Source of the DNA: Nocardioides sp. BP30
GTDB taxonomy: Bacteria; Actinomycetota; Actinomycetes; Propionibacteriales; Nocardioidaceae
Length of the DNA: 64,000 nt
NCBI RefSeq assembly: GCF_029873215.1
Contig: NZ_CP123620.1
Coordinates: forward strand, 1,240,001-1,304,000
Reading direction: 5' to 3'
Part shown: piece by piece, positions 1-8,119 of the stretch
Numbering within the stretch: position 1 is the first letter of the stretch
Layout of the letters: every line of letters begins with the position of its first letter
Position numbers and translations under genes: made by a program
The notes under the pieces: model-generated
Databases searched by the model: none
The model's input: the letters and a program-made list of their open reading frames with translations, nothing else
Told to the model about the DNA's origin: nothing

Positions 1-1
1 G

Positions 2-1744
2 GCCGTGTGCGTCTCGGGGAACCACGAGGCCAAGCTGGTGCGCGCCCTCCAGGGCGCGAGGGTCACCGTCTCGCACGGTCTGGCCGAGTCGCTGCAGCAG
101 TTGGAGGCCGAGCCGGAGGACTTCCGCGCCGAGGCGCTGACCTTCATGAGTGGACTGGTCAGCCACTACGTCCTCGACGAGGGCCGGCTGGTGGTGGCGC
201 ACGCAGGGCTCAAGGAGAGCTATCACGGGCGGGCGTCGGGGCGGGTGCGGGCGTTCGCGCTTTACGGGGACACGTCCGGCGAGACCGACGAGTACGGCCT
301 CCCGGTTCGCTACCCGTGGGCGCAGGAGTACCGCGGCAGGGCCACCGTGGTCTACGGCCACACGCCGGTGCCACGCGCCGAGTGGGTCAACAACACGATC
401 TGCCTCGACACCGGTGCCGTGTTCGGTGGCGAGCTGACGGCGCTGCGCTACCCGGAGCGCGAGCTGGTCTCGGTGCCGGCCGAGCGAGAGTGGTACGCAC
501 CGGTGCGTCCGCTCGCGACGAGCACGACCGATCGCGAACCCGCTGTGCTGCGGATCGAGGACGTCGTCGGCACCCGCTGGCTGGAGACCACCCATGCCGG
601 TCGGGTGAAGATCCCCGAGGAGAACGCCGCCGCGGCCCTGGAGGTGATGAGCCGGTTCGCTGTCGACCCCCGGTGGCTGATCTACCTGCCGCCGACGATG
701 TCACCTGTGGCGACCTCGCGGCGCGACGGGTACCTGGAGCATCCCGAGCAGGCCTTCGAGGAGTACGCCGGCTGGGGCGTGACCCGGGTGGTGTGCGAGG
801 AGAAGCACATGGGGTCGCGGGCGATCGCCGTACTCGCTCGTGACGGGGAGACCGCGGAGCGCAGGTTCGGGGTCGGTGACGGCTCGACCGGCGCGCTCTA
901 CACCCGCACCGGGCGGGCGTTCTTCGCCGAGACCGGCGCGCTCCTCGACCGGCTGCGGGTCGCCGCCGCGCCGCTCTTCGAGTCCCTCGAGACCGATTGG
1001 CTGGCGCTCGACTGCGAGTTGTTGCCCTGGTCGGCCAAGGCGATGGACCTGATCACCGCGCAGTACGCCTCGGTGGGTGCCGCCGCGCGGGAGGCGTTGC
1101 CGGCCGCCGTGGACGTGCTGACCGCAGCGGCAGCACGAGGCCTGGACGTCTCGGCGCTGGCCGCGCGGACGGAGCGGCGTCGGGAGAACGCGGCGGCGTT
1201 CCGGGACGCCTACGCCCACTACGTCTCGCCGACCGACGGACTCGACGGCGTGACCCTCGCGCCGTTCCAGATCCTGGCCGCGGAGGGCCGCGCCCTCGCC
1301 CTGACGCAGTCGCACGCCTGGCACCTCGCCGAGCTGGCGCGGCTGGAGGACGACCTGATCACGCCTACCCGGCACCGGTTCGTCGACCTCTCCTCCGCCC
1401 AGGAGCGCGAGGCGGCCACGCAGTGGTGGCTCGACCTGACCGCCGGCGGGGGAGAGGGCATGGTCGTGAAGCCGGCGCACCTCACGGAGGGCAACGTCCT
1501 GCCCGGGCTCAAGGTCCGCGGCCGGGAGTACCTGCGCATCATCTACGGCCCTGACTACCTCGACTCGCTCGAGGTGTTGCGCGACCGCAACCTCGGCCGC
1601 AAGCGGAACCTCGCACGCCGCGAGCACGGCCTGGGGCTGGAGTCGCTGAGTGCGTTCGTGGGTCGCGAGCCGCTGTGGCGGGTGCACCAGGCGGCGTTCG
1701 CGGTGCTGGCGCTGGAGTCGGAGCCGGTCGACCCGCGGTTGTGA
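2..1744 (+). CDS. pnkp: Polynucleotide kinase-phosphatase (Pnkp), 5'-truncated: phosphatase and ligase-like domains
   Basis: Bacterial Pnkp heals and helps seal broken RNA ends, usually with Hen1. The frame is open from the left window edge, so the N-terminal kinase lies outside. The first ~165 visible codons are the metallophosphatase: GNHE at codons 6-9, then VVAHAG and VVYGHTPVPR. The rest is the adenylyltransferase (ligase-like) domain. It has the nucleotidyl lysine in EEKHMGSR (Lys codon 803-805), followed by motif IV GGGEGMVVKP and motif V KVRGREYLRIIYG. The key residues are intact, so this is a window-edge truncation and not a pseudogene. The domain order and motifs are seen directly; the RNA-repair role is family knowledge. 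Confidence 0.87.
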   Translation, partial: AVCVSGNHEAKLVRALQGARVTVSHGLAESLQQLEAEPEDFRAEALTFMSGLVSHYVLDEGRLVVAHAGLKESYHGRASGRVRAFALYGDTSGETDEYGLPVRYPWAQEYRGRATVVYGHTPVPRAEWVNNTICLDTGAVFGGELTALRYPERELVSVPAEREWYAPVRPLATSTTDREPAVLRIEDVVGTRWLETTHAGRVKIPEENAAAALEVMSRFAVDPRWLIYLPPTMSPVATSRRDGYLEHPEQAFEEYAGWGVTRVVCEEKHMGSRAIAVLARDGETAERRFGVGDGSTGALYTRTGRAFFAETGALLDRLRVAAAPLFESLETDWLALDCELLPWSAKAMDLITAQYASVGAAAREALPAAVDVLTAAAARGLDVSALAARTERRRENAAAFRDAYAHYVSPTDGLDGVTLAPFQILAAEGRALALTQSHAWHLAELARLEDDLITPTRHRFVDLSSAQEREAATQWWLDLTAGGGEGMVVKPAHLTEGNVLPGLKVRGREYLRIIYGPDYLDSLEVLRDRNLGRKRNLARREHGLGLESLSAFVGREPLWRVHQAAFAVLALESEPVDPRL

Positions 1745-1756
1745 GGGGCCGCGTGC

Positions 1757-2599
1757 TCAGCGGCCGTTGGCGCTGAAGTGCTCGTAATCCTTCAGGCTGT
1801 GCCAGGAGCCGCCCCAGCCCCAGCCGACGGCCCGGAAGGCGCGGACCACCGGGCCGGAGGCGGTGATGATGCCGGGGGCGTGGCGGCCGCGGTCGAGGTA
1901 CCAGGACGCGCGCTCGGGCAACACGAGCCTCCCCTTGACGTAGGGGTTCTGGAACGGGTCGACATCGACCGCGAGGCCGTAGGCATGCTGGCTGAAGCCG
2001 GTGCTCCGGCCGCGCACCGGCCGGCAGTTGAAGGCCGAGGTGTTGTTGCCGTCACCGGTGGGCGCGGCTGCCGCCTCGGCCCGGGTGGTGATGTGCATCT
2101 GCTCCAGCGGCCAGCGGGCGGCGTACAGGCGCTTGAACACCTTCACCATGGCGGCCGAGGCGCTGTGGTCGACCAGCAGCTCGCCGGTGTGGCGCCTGCC
2201 GTCGAAACCCCAGAAGGTCAGCCGCACCCAGTCCAGGTCCCGTGCCGCCACCGGGCAGGCGGCGACCCACGTGGAGCGAGCGATCACCTTCGCGGGCGCC
2301 CGCTCCACCACCGAGCGGAAGCCCTTCCCGGGCAGCATCGGCAGGGTGTCGGGCAGCGTCCAGCGGCGGTGCCGCAGCGCCTTCGGGGTCGGGCGTACGA
2401 CGCCGAACCCGTCGGCGGTCGTCGGCAGCACCCGGCTGCCCAGCCACGCCGGCGGCACGGTGCCGCGTGCCGACGTCGCTGTCCGCTGCGACACCGTCGG
2501 CGCCATGGCCGTCGGGGCGCTCGCTCCCGACGTCTCGCCGGAGGAGGAGCCGCACCCGCTGAGCGCGAGGACCACGGCGAGCGGCACGAGGAAGCGCAT
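1757..2599 (-). CDS. M15-family D-Ala-D-Ala carboxypeptidase-like lipoprotein
   Basis: Predicted secreted lipoprotein of 280 aa. The N-terminus MRFLVPLAVVLALSGC gives a lipoprotein signal with lipobox LSGC (Cys16), followed by a Ser/Thr/Ala-rich linker. The C-terminal third matches the M15 metallopeptidase domain: SQHAYGLAVDVDP supplies the zinc-binding His and Asp, and WHSLKDYEHF supplies the last His. The family cleaves peptidoglycan stem peptides. The ATG at 2599 was chosen over an upstream in-frame ATG because it starts directly at the signal peptide, and a TACCGT hexamer lies 6 nt upstream (leaderless pattern). The substrate is inferred from the family only. Confidence 0.82.
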   Translation of the reverse strand: MRFLVPLAVVLALSGCGSSSGETSGASAPTAMAPTVSQRTATSARGTVPPAWLGSRVLPTTADGFGVVRPTPKALRHRRWTLPDTLPMLPGKGFRSVVERAPAKVIARSTWVAACPVAARDLDWVRLTFWGFDGRRHTGELLVDHSASAAMVKVFKRLYAARWPLEQMHITTRAEAAAAPTGDGNNTSAFNCRPVRGRSTGFSQHAYGLAVDVDPFQNPYVKGRLVLPERASWYLDRGRHAPGIITASGPVVRAFRAVGWGWGGSWHSLKDYEHFSANGR

Positions 2600-2717
2600 G
2601 GGGCAACGGTAGGCGGACCGCCCCGCCCGACCCGCATCGGTCGCGGCCGACCTCGGCGGCCTCGCGTCCCGCGACTTATCCACAGACCGCCCGAGACCCC
2701 CTGCCGGCCCGCTCGCC

Positions 2718-2741
2718 CCGTGTCACACTGGTGTGGGACGG
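2718..2741. promoter_or_regulatory. Imperfect inverted repeat upstream of the small coiled-coil gene
   Basis: CCGTGTCACAC and GTGTGGGACGG are separated by 2 nt and pair with two mismatches. The repeat lies about 30 bp before the ATG at 2771, in the divergent region between two genes. It could be an operator or part of the promoter. No binding protein can be named. Confidence 0.3.
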
Positions 2742-2770
2742 CGAAGCACACCGACGAGAGGAGTCAGACC

Positions 2771-3061
2771 ATGACCAATGCTCAGGCCTGGACGCTCATC
2801 GGCGTCTTCGCGACGACGATGTTCGGCGTCTTCGGCATCGTGAGCACCAGCTTCACCAAGACGATGAGATCCGGCTTCGAGGCGGTCGGCTACCGCCTCG
2901 AGGCGCTCGACCACCGCCTCACCGGCCAGATCGAGGCGCTCGACCACCGCCTCACGGCCCGGATCGACACCGTGGAGGCGCGGCTCGGCGCCAAGATCGA
3001 CCTGCTCGACCGCGACATCTCCGTGATCGCGCGCCGGGTCTTCCCCGACGAGCCGTCGTGA
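2771..3061 (+). CDS. Small membrane-anchored coiled-coil protein
   Basis: A 96-aa protein of unknown function. An N-terminal hydrophobic segment (about residues 5-30) is followed by a heptad-like helix rich in Leu, Asp, His and Arg (about 35-90). It contains an internal duplication, EALDHRLT repeated 11 residues apart, encoded by a 33-bp tandem DNA repeat (roughly 2895-2960). The ATG at 2771 follows a GAGAGGAGT Shine-Dalgarno. Such membrane-plus-coiled-coil proteins often oligomerise, but no function can be assigned from sequence. Confidence 0.72.
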   Translation: MTNAQAWTLIGVFATTMFGVFGIVSTSFTKTMRSGFEAVGYRLEALDHRLTGQIEALDHRLTARIDTVEARLGAKIDLLDRDISVIARRVFPDEPS

Positions 3062-3105
3062 GGATCCCTCCCGGCGGGTCGTCGCCACGGCCCGCCGGGA
3101 GATCC
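3062..3105. terminator. Bidirectional hairpin between convergent genes
   Basis: A perfect 10-bp stem (TCCCGGCGGG at 3069-3078 with CCCGCCGGGA at 3091-3100) and a 12-nt loop are extended outward by GGATC/GATCC with a small bulge. It sits between the stop at 3061 (+) and the stop at 3108 (-), so it can serve both genes. There is no U-tract, which is usual in high-GC actinobacteria. Confidence 0.75.
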
Positions 3106-3107
3106 GG

Positions 3108-4301
3108 CTACGGCAGCCGCACCGACAGGTTCAGCAGCCGGGTGTGCTGCAGAGCGCTGTTGTTGTCGTCGCTGACCAGCGTCAGGCCGTAGCGTCCGCC
3201 CCGCTCGCGACCGGTGATCGCCATCCCCTCGTAGTTGTCCAGCAGGGGATTCTGCTGGAACTCCAGGGCGCTGGCGCCCAGCGTGGGGCAGTCGACGAGG
3301 TCGGCGAGCTCGGTCTTGGGCAGCGCGAGCCGGCCCGGCGCCTCACCGAGGTTCGTCACGGCCGACACGTCGCGAGCCCGGCGCAGACCGTCGACGGCGA
3401 ACAGCCGGACCACGTTGCCCGTCGTCGCCGACCACGTCGCCTCCTCGACCACCAGCGCGTTGTTCGAGTACGCCGCGATCTCCGGGATGCGCATGCCGGC
3501 ACCGGTCCGGTACTCCACCTGCTTGGCCAGCGTCCAGTGCCCGTGCCGGCCGAGCCGGTAGACCAGCAGCCGGTGCGCTGTCGCGTCGCCGCTGGCCGAG
3601 ACGTCGCCCGAGAGCGCTCCCTCCATGGACGCCACGATCGTGCGACCGTCGGGCGTGATCGTCAGGCCCTCGAGGGTGGCGTTGCTGGTCGCCTCGCCGG
3701 CGGTGGTGGTGCCGGTGACGGCGAAGCGCGCCGGCACCGGGAGCTCGGCCCGCTGCACGCCGTCGCGGCCGAAGACCCGGATCGAGGGCTCGGTCTCCGA
3801 GCTGACCAGGTAGTCGCCGTTCGGCAGCACGGCCAGACCCTCGTCGTCGGCAGCGTTCGGATCGGTCGCCGCCGGACCGCCGTCGTACGGCGTGCCGTCG
3901 GCCTTCTTCAGCACCAGCGGCGCATGCAGGACCCGCGGGTCGCTGAGATCGCGGAAGGACCAGAGGTACTCGGGGGTGGTCTGGCCGTTGTTGTCCAGGG
4001 CGGAGACCCACGCGCGCTGGCGTGCGTCCCAGGCCAGCGAGGACAGGCCGCTGACCTCCGCGCCGTCGACCTGCAGCTTGTCGAGCGCATCGCTGTAGCC
4101 GACCGCGGCGACGCGGGGCGAGCAGGCGTTCGGATCGGGCACGGGTGTCGAGCGGTGCCCGCGGGACGGATGCGCGGAGGCCCCGACGCCGTGGCTCCCG
4201 GCGGAGTGCGCGCCGACAGGATGGGCGAGAGCGGACTGGGGGAGCAGAGCGGCGGCGGATGCCACGATGGCGGCACCGGCAAGCCCGAGAGACTGGTGCA
4301 T
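3108..4301 (-). CDS. Secreted esterase-like / phytase-like beta-propeller protein
   Basis: A 397-aa protein with a Sec signal peptide (residues 1-26, MHQSLGLAGAAIVAS onward, ending SALA) and a His/Ser/Gly-rich linker. The mature part resembles the 'esterase-like activity of phytase' family (PF13449). Blade-like segments include DDEGLAVLPNGDYLVSSE, LEGLTITPDGRTIVASMEG, and YEGMAITG near the C-terminus. These domains are extracellular phosphate-ester hydrolases or uncharacterised propellers. The start is the only ATG beginning directly at the signal peptide. The frame stays open far upstream, antisense to mfd, but that part is a GC-driven shadow. Confidence 0.78.
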   Translation of the reverse strand: MHQSLGLAGAAIVASAAALLPQSALAHPVGAHSAGSHGVGASAHPSRGHRSTPVPDPNACSPRVAAVGYSDALDKLQVDGAEVSGLSSLAWDARQRAWVSALDNNGQTTPEYLWSFRDLSDPRVLHAPLVLKKADGTPYDGGPAATDPNAADDEGLAVLPNGDYLVSSETEPSIRVFGRDGVQRAELPVPARFAVTGTTTAGEATSNATLEGLTITPDGRTIVASMEGALSGDVSASGDATAHRLLVYRLGRHGHWTLAKQVEYRTGAGMRIPEIAAYSNNALVVEEATWSATTGNVVRLFAVDGLRRARDVSAVTNLGEAPGRLALPKTELADLVDCPTLGASALEFQQNPLLDNYEGMAITGRERGGRYGLTLVSDDNNSALQHTRLLNLSVRLP

Positions 4302-4421
4302 CTTCCTTCTTCCTCCTCGGTGGGCTCGGCTGAGCCCGTGCTCCCATGGTGACCGCACCGGGTGAACCCGGGGTGGCCTCGCGGCGTCCGCCGCGCACCC
4401 CCGCCCGTAGACTCGGGCCAC

Positions 4422-7400
4422 GTGACGCTCTCTCCCCTCGCCGATCACCTCCTCGCCACGCCCCACCTCGCCGAGGTGCTCGAGGAGGCCCGCGGTGGGC
4501 GCGTGCTCGCGCTCGACGTCACCGGACCGGAGGCGCTGCGGCCCTTCCTCACCACCGGCCTGGTCCGGACCGGGCGGACGGTGCTGGCGGTGACGGCCTC
4601 GAGCCGCGAGGCGGAGGACCTGGTCGCCGATCTCGGCTGCCTGCTGTCCCCGGAGGCGGTGGCCTACTTCCCGAGCTGGGAGACGCTGCCGCACGAGCGC
4701 CTCAGTCCGCGCAGTGACACCGTCGGTCGCCGCCTCGCCGTCCTGCGCCGCCTGGTCCACCCGGAGAGCGCGACCGGCTCGGCCGCCGTCCCGCTGCAGG
4801 TGGTGGTGGCGCCCGTGCGCTCGGTGCTCCAACCGCAGGTCAAGGGACTCGGCGACCTGATGCCGGTCGAGGTCGCGACCGGTGAGAGCGCGCGCCTCGA
4901 CGACGTCGTCAAGCGACTGGTCGACGCGGCATACAGCCGGGTGGACCTGGTGGAGAAGCGTGGCGAGTTCGCCGTCCGCGGCGGCATCGTCGACGTGTTC
5001 CCGCCGACCGAGGAGCATCCGCTGCGCGTGGAGTTCTGGGGCGACGAGGTGGAGGAGATCCGCAGCTTCGCCGTTGCCGACCAGCGCACCGTGGAGAAGA
5101 AGGAGCGGCTCTGGGCGCCGCCGTGTCGTGAGCTGCTCCTCACCGACGAGGTCAGGGCTCGCGCCAAGGCTCTCGGCGAGGCGCACCCGACCCTGATCGA
5201 GCTGACGGACAAGATCAGCCAGGGCATCGCGGTGGAGGGGATGGAGTCGCTGGCTCCGGTCCTGGTCGACGACATGGAGCTGCTGGTCGACCTGCTGCCC
5301 GCCGACGCCACCATCCTGGTCTGCGACCCCGAGCGCGTGCGGCGCCGGGCGCACGACCTGGTCGCCACGGCCGAGGAGTTCCTCGGAGCGAGCTGGGCGG
5401 CCGCCGCGAGTGGCGGTGTGGCCCCCATCGACCTGTCGCAGGCCTCCTACCAGGATCTGGGCGACGTACGCGCCCACGCGATCGCGCGCGGGCTGCCGTG
5501 GTGGTCGGTCAGCCCCTTCGGCATGGCCGACGCCGATCTCGCCGAGGGGCAGCCGGGTGCCTCGAGCGCCTCGGCGTACGACGTCGGCGTCCCGACGCGG
5601 GCGGTGCCGCTGAAGCCTGCCGAGTCCTACCGGGGCGACGTCGAGGCAGCGATCAAGGATCTGGCCCGCTGGCGCGAGGAGGGCTACCGGGTGGTGGTCG
5701 CCCAGGCCGGTCACGGCCCCGCCCAGCGCACGGTGGAGACCCTCGCCGAGCACGACGTCCCCGCCCGGCTCGTCTCCTCGGGCTCGACGGACGCCGAGCA
5801 CGGCGAGGGGTGGAAGCCACGGCTCAACGTCGTCACGGTGGTGCAGGCCGCCTTGCAGCACGGCTTCATCGACGAGGAGCTGCGGCTGGCCGTGCTCACC
5901 GGCGAGGACATCTCCGGGCAGAAGTCCTCGACCCGCGACATGCAGCGGATGCCGACGCGGCGCAAGAAGCAGATCGACCCGCTCGAGCTCAAGCCGGGCG
6001 ACTACGTGGTCCACGAGCAGCACGGCGTCGGCCGGTTCGTGGAGATGAAGCAGCGCGAGGTCGGCGGCGCCACCCGCGAGTACCTCGTGCTGGAGTACGG
6101 CGCCAGCAAGCGCGGCGCCCCGCCGGACCGGCTCTACGTGCCGGCCGACGCGCTCGACCAGGTCACCCGCTACGTCGGCGGCGAGGCGCCCAGCCTCGAC
6201 CGTCTCGGCGGTGCCGACTGGCAGAAGCGCAAGGCCCGTGCCAAGAAGGCGGTCAAGGAGATCGCGGCGGAGCTGATCCGGCTCTACGCCGCCCGTCAGG
6301 CCACCCAGGGCTACGCCTTCGGCCCGGACACCCCGTGGCAGCGCGAGCTCGAGGACGCGTTCCCGTTCCAGGAGACCCACGACCAGCTGACCACCGTGGA
6401 GGAGGTCAAGGCCGACATGATGAAGCCGGTGCCGATGGACCGGCTGGTCTGCGGCGATGTCGGCTACGGCAAGACTGAGATCGCCGTGCGCGCGGCCTTC
6501 AAGGCGGTCCAGGACGGCAAGCAGGTAGCGGTCCTCGTCCCCACGACGCTGTTGGTCAACCAGCACCTGTCGACGTTCGAGGAGCGGATGTCCGGCTTCC
6601 CGCTGAACCTCAGGGGCCTCAGCCGGTTCCAGACCGACAAGGAGGCCCGGGAGGTGATCGCCGGCCTCGCGGACGGCAGCATCGACATCGTGGTCGGCAC
6701 CCACCGGCTGTTCAACAAGGACATCCGGTTCAAGGACCTCGGCCTCATCATCGTCGACGAGGAGCAGCGCTTCGGCGTCGAGCACAAGGAGGCGATGAAG
6801 CGGCTGCGGACCTCCGTCGACTTCCTGGCGATGTCGGCGACCCCCATCCCGCGCACCCTGGAGATGTCGATCACCGGCATCCGGGAGATGTCGACGATCA
6901 CCACTCCGCCGGAGGAGCGGCACCCGGTGCTGACCTACGTGGGTGCCTACGAGGACCGGCAGGTCGTCGCGGCCGTACGTCGCGAGCTGCTGCGCGACGG
7001 CCAGGTCTTCTACATCCACAACCGGGTCCAGTCGATCGACAAGGCCGCCCAGCGGATCCGCGAGCTCGTGCCCGAGGCCCGGGTCGCGGTGGCGCACGGT
7101 CAGATGAACGAGAAGCAGCTCGAGCAGGTCATGCTCGACTTCTGGGAGAAGCGCTTCGACGTCCTCGTGTGCACGACGCTGGTCGAGTCGGGCCTGGACG
7201 TCTCCAACGCCAACACGATGATCGTCGAGCGCGCCGACACCCTCGGCCTGAGCCAGTTGCACCAGCTGCGCGGCCGTGTCGGCCGCTCGCGTGAGCGTGC
7301 CTACGCCTACTTCCTCTATCCGGCCGAGAAGCCGATGACCGAGACCGCACACGAGCGGCTCGCGACGCTCGCGCAGCACTCCGACCTCGGCGGCGGCATG

Positions 7401-8018
7401 GCGATCGCGATGAAGGACCTGGAGATCCGCGGCGCCGGCAACCTGCTCGGCGGCGAGCAGTCGGGTCACATCGCCGACGTCGGCTTCGACCTCTACGTCC
7501 GCCTGGTCGGCGAGGCCGTCAGCGACTTCAAGGGGGAGGCCGACCAGCAGTTCGAGGAGGTCCGCATCGAGCTGCCGGTCGACGCGCACCTGGCGCACGA
7601 CTACATCCCCTCCGAGCGGCTGCGACTGGAGATGTACAAGCGCCTTGCCGAGGTGCGCTGCGACGAGGACGTGGACGCCGTGGAGGCCGAGCTCAAGGAC
7701 CGGTACGGCGAGCCACCCGTCGAGGTGATCTCGCTGCTCCTGGTGGCTCGCTTCCGGGCGCGGGCGCGCCAGGCCGGCATCACCGAGGTCACCATCGCCG
7801 GCAAGAACGTCCGCTTCGCCCCCGTGTCGCTGCCCGAGTCGCGGGTGGTCCGGCTCAACCGGATGTACCCGAAGTCGCTGGTCAAGGCCCAGGTCGACAC
7901 GATCCTGGTGCCGCGGCCGATCTCGACCGGGTTCCCGGCCAAGCCCCTGGACGGCATCGCGCTGCTGGAGTGGGCGCGCGGCGTGATCGACGCGGTGATC
8001 GACCCCCAGGAGGCCTGA
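4422..8018 (+). CDS. mfd: Transcription-repair coupling factor Mfd
   Basis: Mfd displaces RNA polymerase stalled at DNA lesions and recruits UvrA. At 1198 aa the protein has the usual full length. It shows the UvrB-homology region at the N-terminus, the RNA-polymerase interaction domain around PGDYVVHEQHGVGRF, and then the RecG-like translocase. Walker A GDVGYGKT starts at residue 678 and the DEEQ box (Walker B) at residue 779. Further motifs are SATPIPRTLEMS, TTLVESGLDV and QLRGRVGRS, and a C-terminal TRCF domain follows. The GTG at 4422 was chosen because TAGACT at 4408-4413 lies 8 nt upstream (leaderless pattern) and the protein then begins with a normal Mfd N-terminus. Confidence 0.96.
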   Translation: MTLSPLADHLLATPHLAEVLEEARGGRVLALDVTGPEALRPFLTTGLVRTGRTVLAVTASSREAEDLVADLGCLLSPEAVAYFPSWETLPHERLSPRSDTVGRRLAVLRRLVHPESATGSAAVPLQVVVAPVRSVLQPQVKGLGDLMPVEVATGESARLDDVVKRLVDAAYSRVDLVEKRGEFAVRGGIVDVFPPTEEHPLRVEFWGDEVEEIRSFAVADQRTVEKKERLWAPPCRELLLTDEVRARAKALGEAHPTLIELTDKISQGIAVEGMESLAPVLVDDMELLVDLLPADATILVCDPERVRRRAHDLVATAEEFLGASWAAAASGGVAPIDLSQASYQDLGDVRAHAIARGLPWWSVSPFGMADADLAEGQPGASSASAYDVGVPTRAVPLKPAESYRGDVEAAIKDLARWREEGYRVVVAQAGHGPAQRTVETLAEHDVPARLVSSGSTDAEHGEGWKPRLNVVTVVQAALQHGFIDEELRLAVLTGEDISGQKSSTRDMQRMPTRRKKQIDPLELKPGDYVVHEQHGVGRFVEMKQREVGGATREYLVLEYGASKRGAPPDRLYVPADALDQVTRYVGGEAPSLDRLGGADWQKRKARAKKAVKEIAAELIRLYAARQATQGYAFGPDTPWQRELEDAFPFQETHDQLTTVEEVKADMMKPVPMDRLVCGDVGYGKTEIAVRAAFKAVQDGKQVAVLVPTTLLVNQHLSTFEERMSGFPLNLRGLSRFQTDKEAREVIAGLADGSIDIVVGTHRLFNKDIRFKDLGLIIVDEEQRFGVEHKEAMKRLRTSVDFLAMSATPIPRTLEMSITGIREMSTITTPPEERHPVLTYVGAYEDRQVVAAVRRELLRDGQVFYIHNRVQSIDKAAQRIRELVPEARVAVAHGQMNEKQLEQVMLDFWEKRFDVLVCTTLVESGLDVSNANTMIVERADTLGLSQLHQLRGRVGRSRERAYAYFLYPAEKPMTETAHERLATLAQHSDLGGGMAIAMKDLEIRGAGNLLGGEQSGHIADVGFDLYVRLVGEAVSDFKGEADQQFEEVRIELPVDAHLAHDYIPSERLRLEMYKRLAEVRCDEDVDAVEAELKDRYGEPPVEVISLLLVARFRARARQAGITEVTIAGKNVRFAPVSLPESRVVRLNRMYPKSLVKAQVDTILVPRPISTGFPAKPLDGIALLEWARGVIDAVIDPQEA

Positions 8019-8069
8019 GGACCACCCTAATCGGGTGAGTCACCTCCCTCGGGAGCGGACGAGTCTGGC

Positions 8070-8096
8070 AGCGGTCCCACCACCGCCGGGACCGCT
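8070..8096 (+). terminator. Hairpin after mfd
   Basis: AGCGGTCCC (8070-8078) pairs perfectly with GGGACCGCT (8088-8096) around a 9-nt loop. It is 52 nt after the mfd stop and 24 nt before the antiporter start. It could end mfd transcription or lie in the leader of the next gene. Confidence 0.5.
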
Positions 8097-8119
8097 CGCC
8101 CGGTCCTGAGGGGGACGTG

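Noticed and set aside
2676..2684. Perfect DnaA-box-like TTATCCACA
   Set aside because: It is a single copy with no cluster, no AT-rich unwinding region and no dnaA/dnaN nearby, so it is not an origin.
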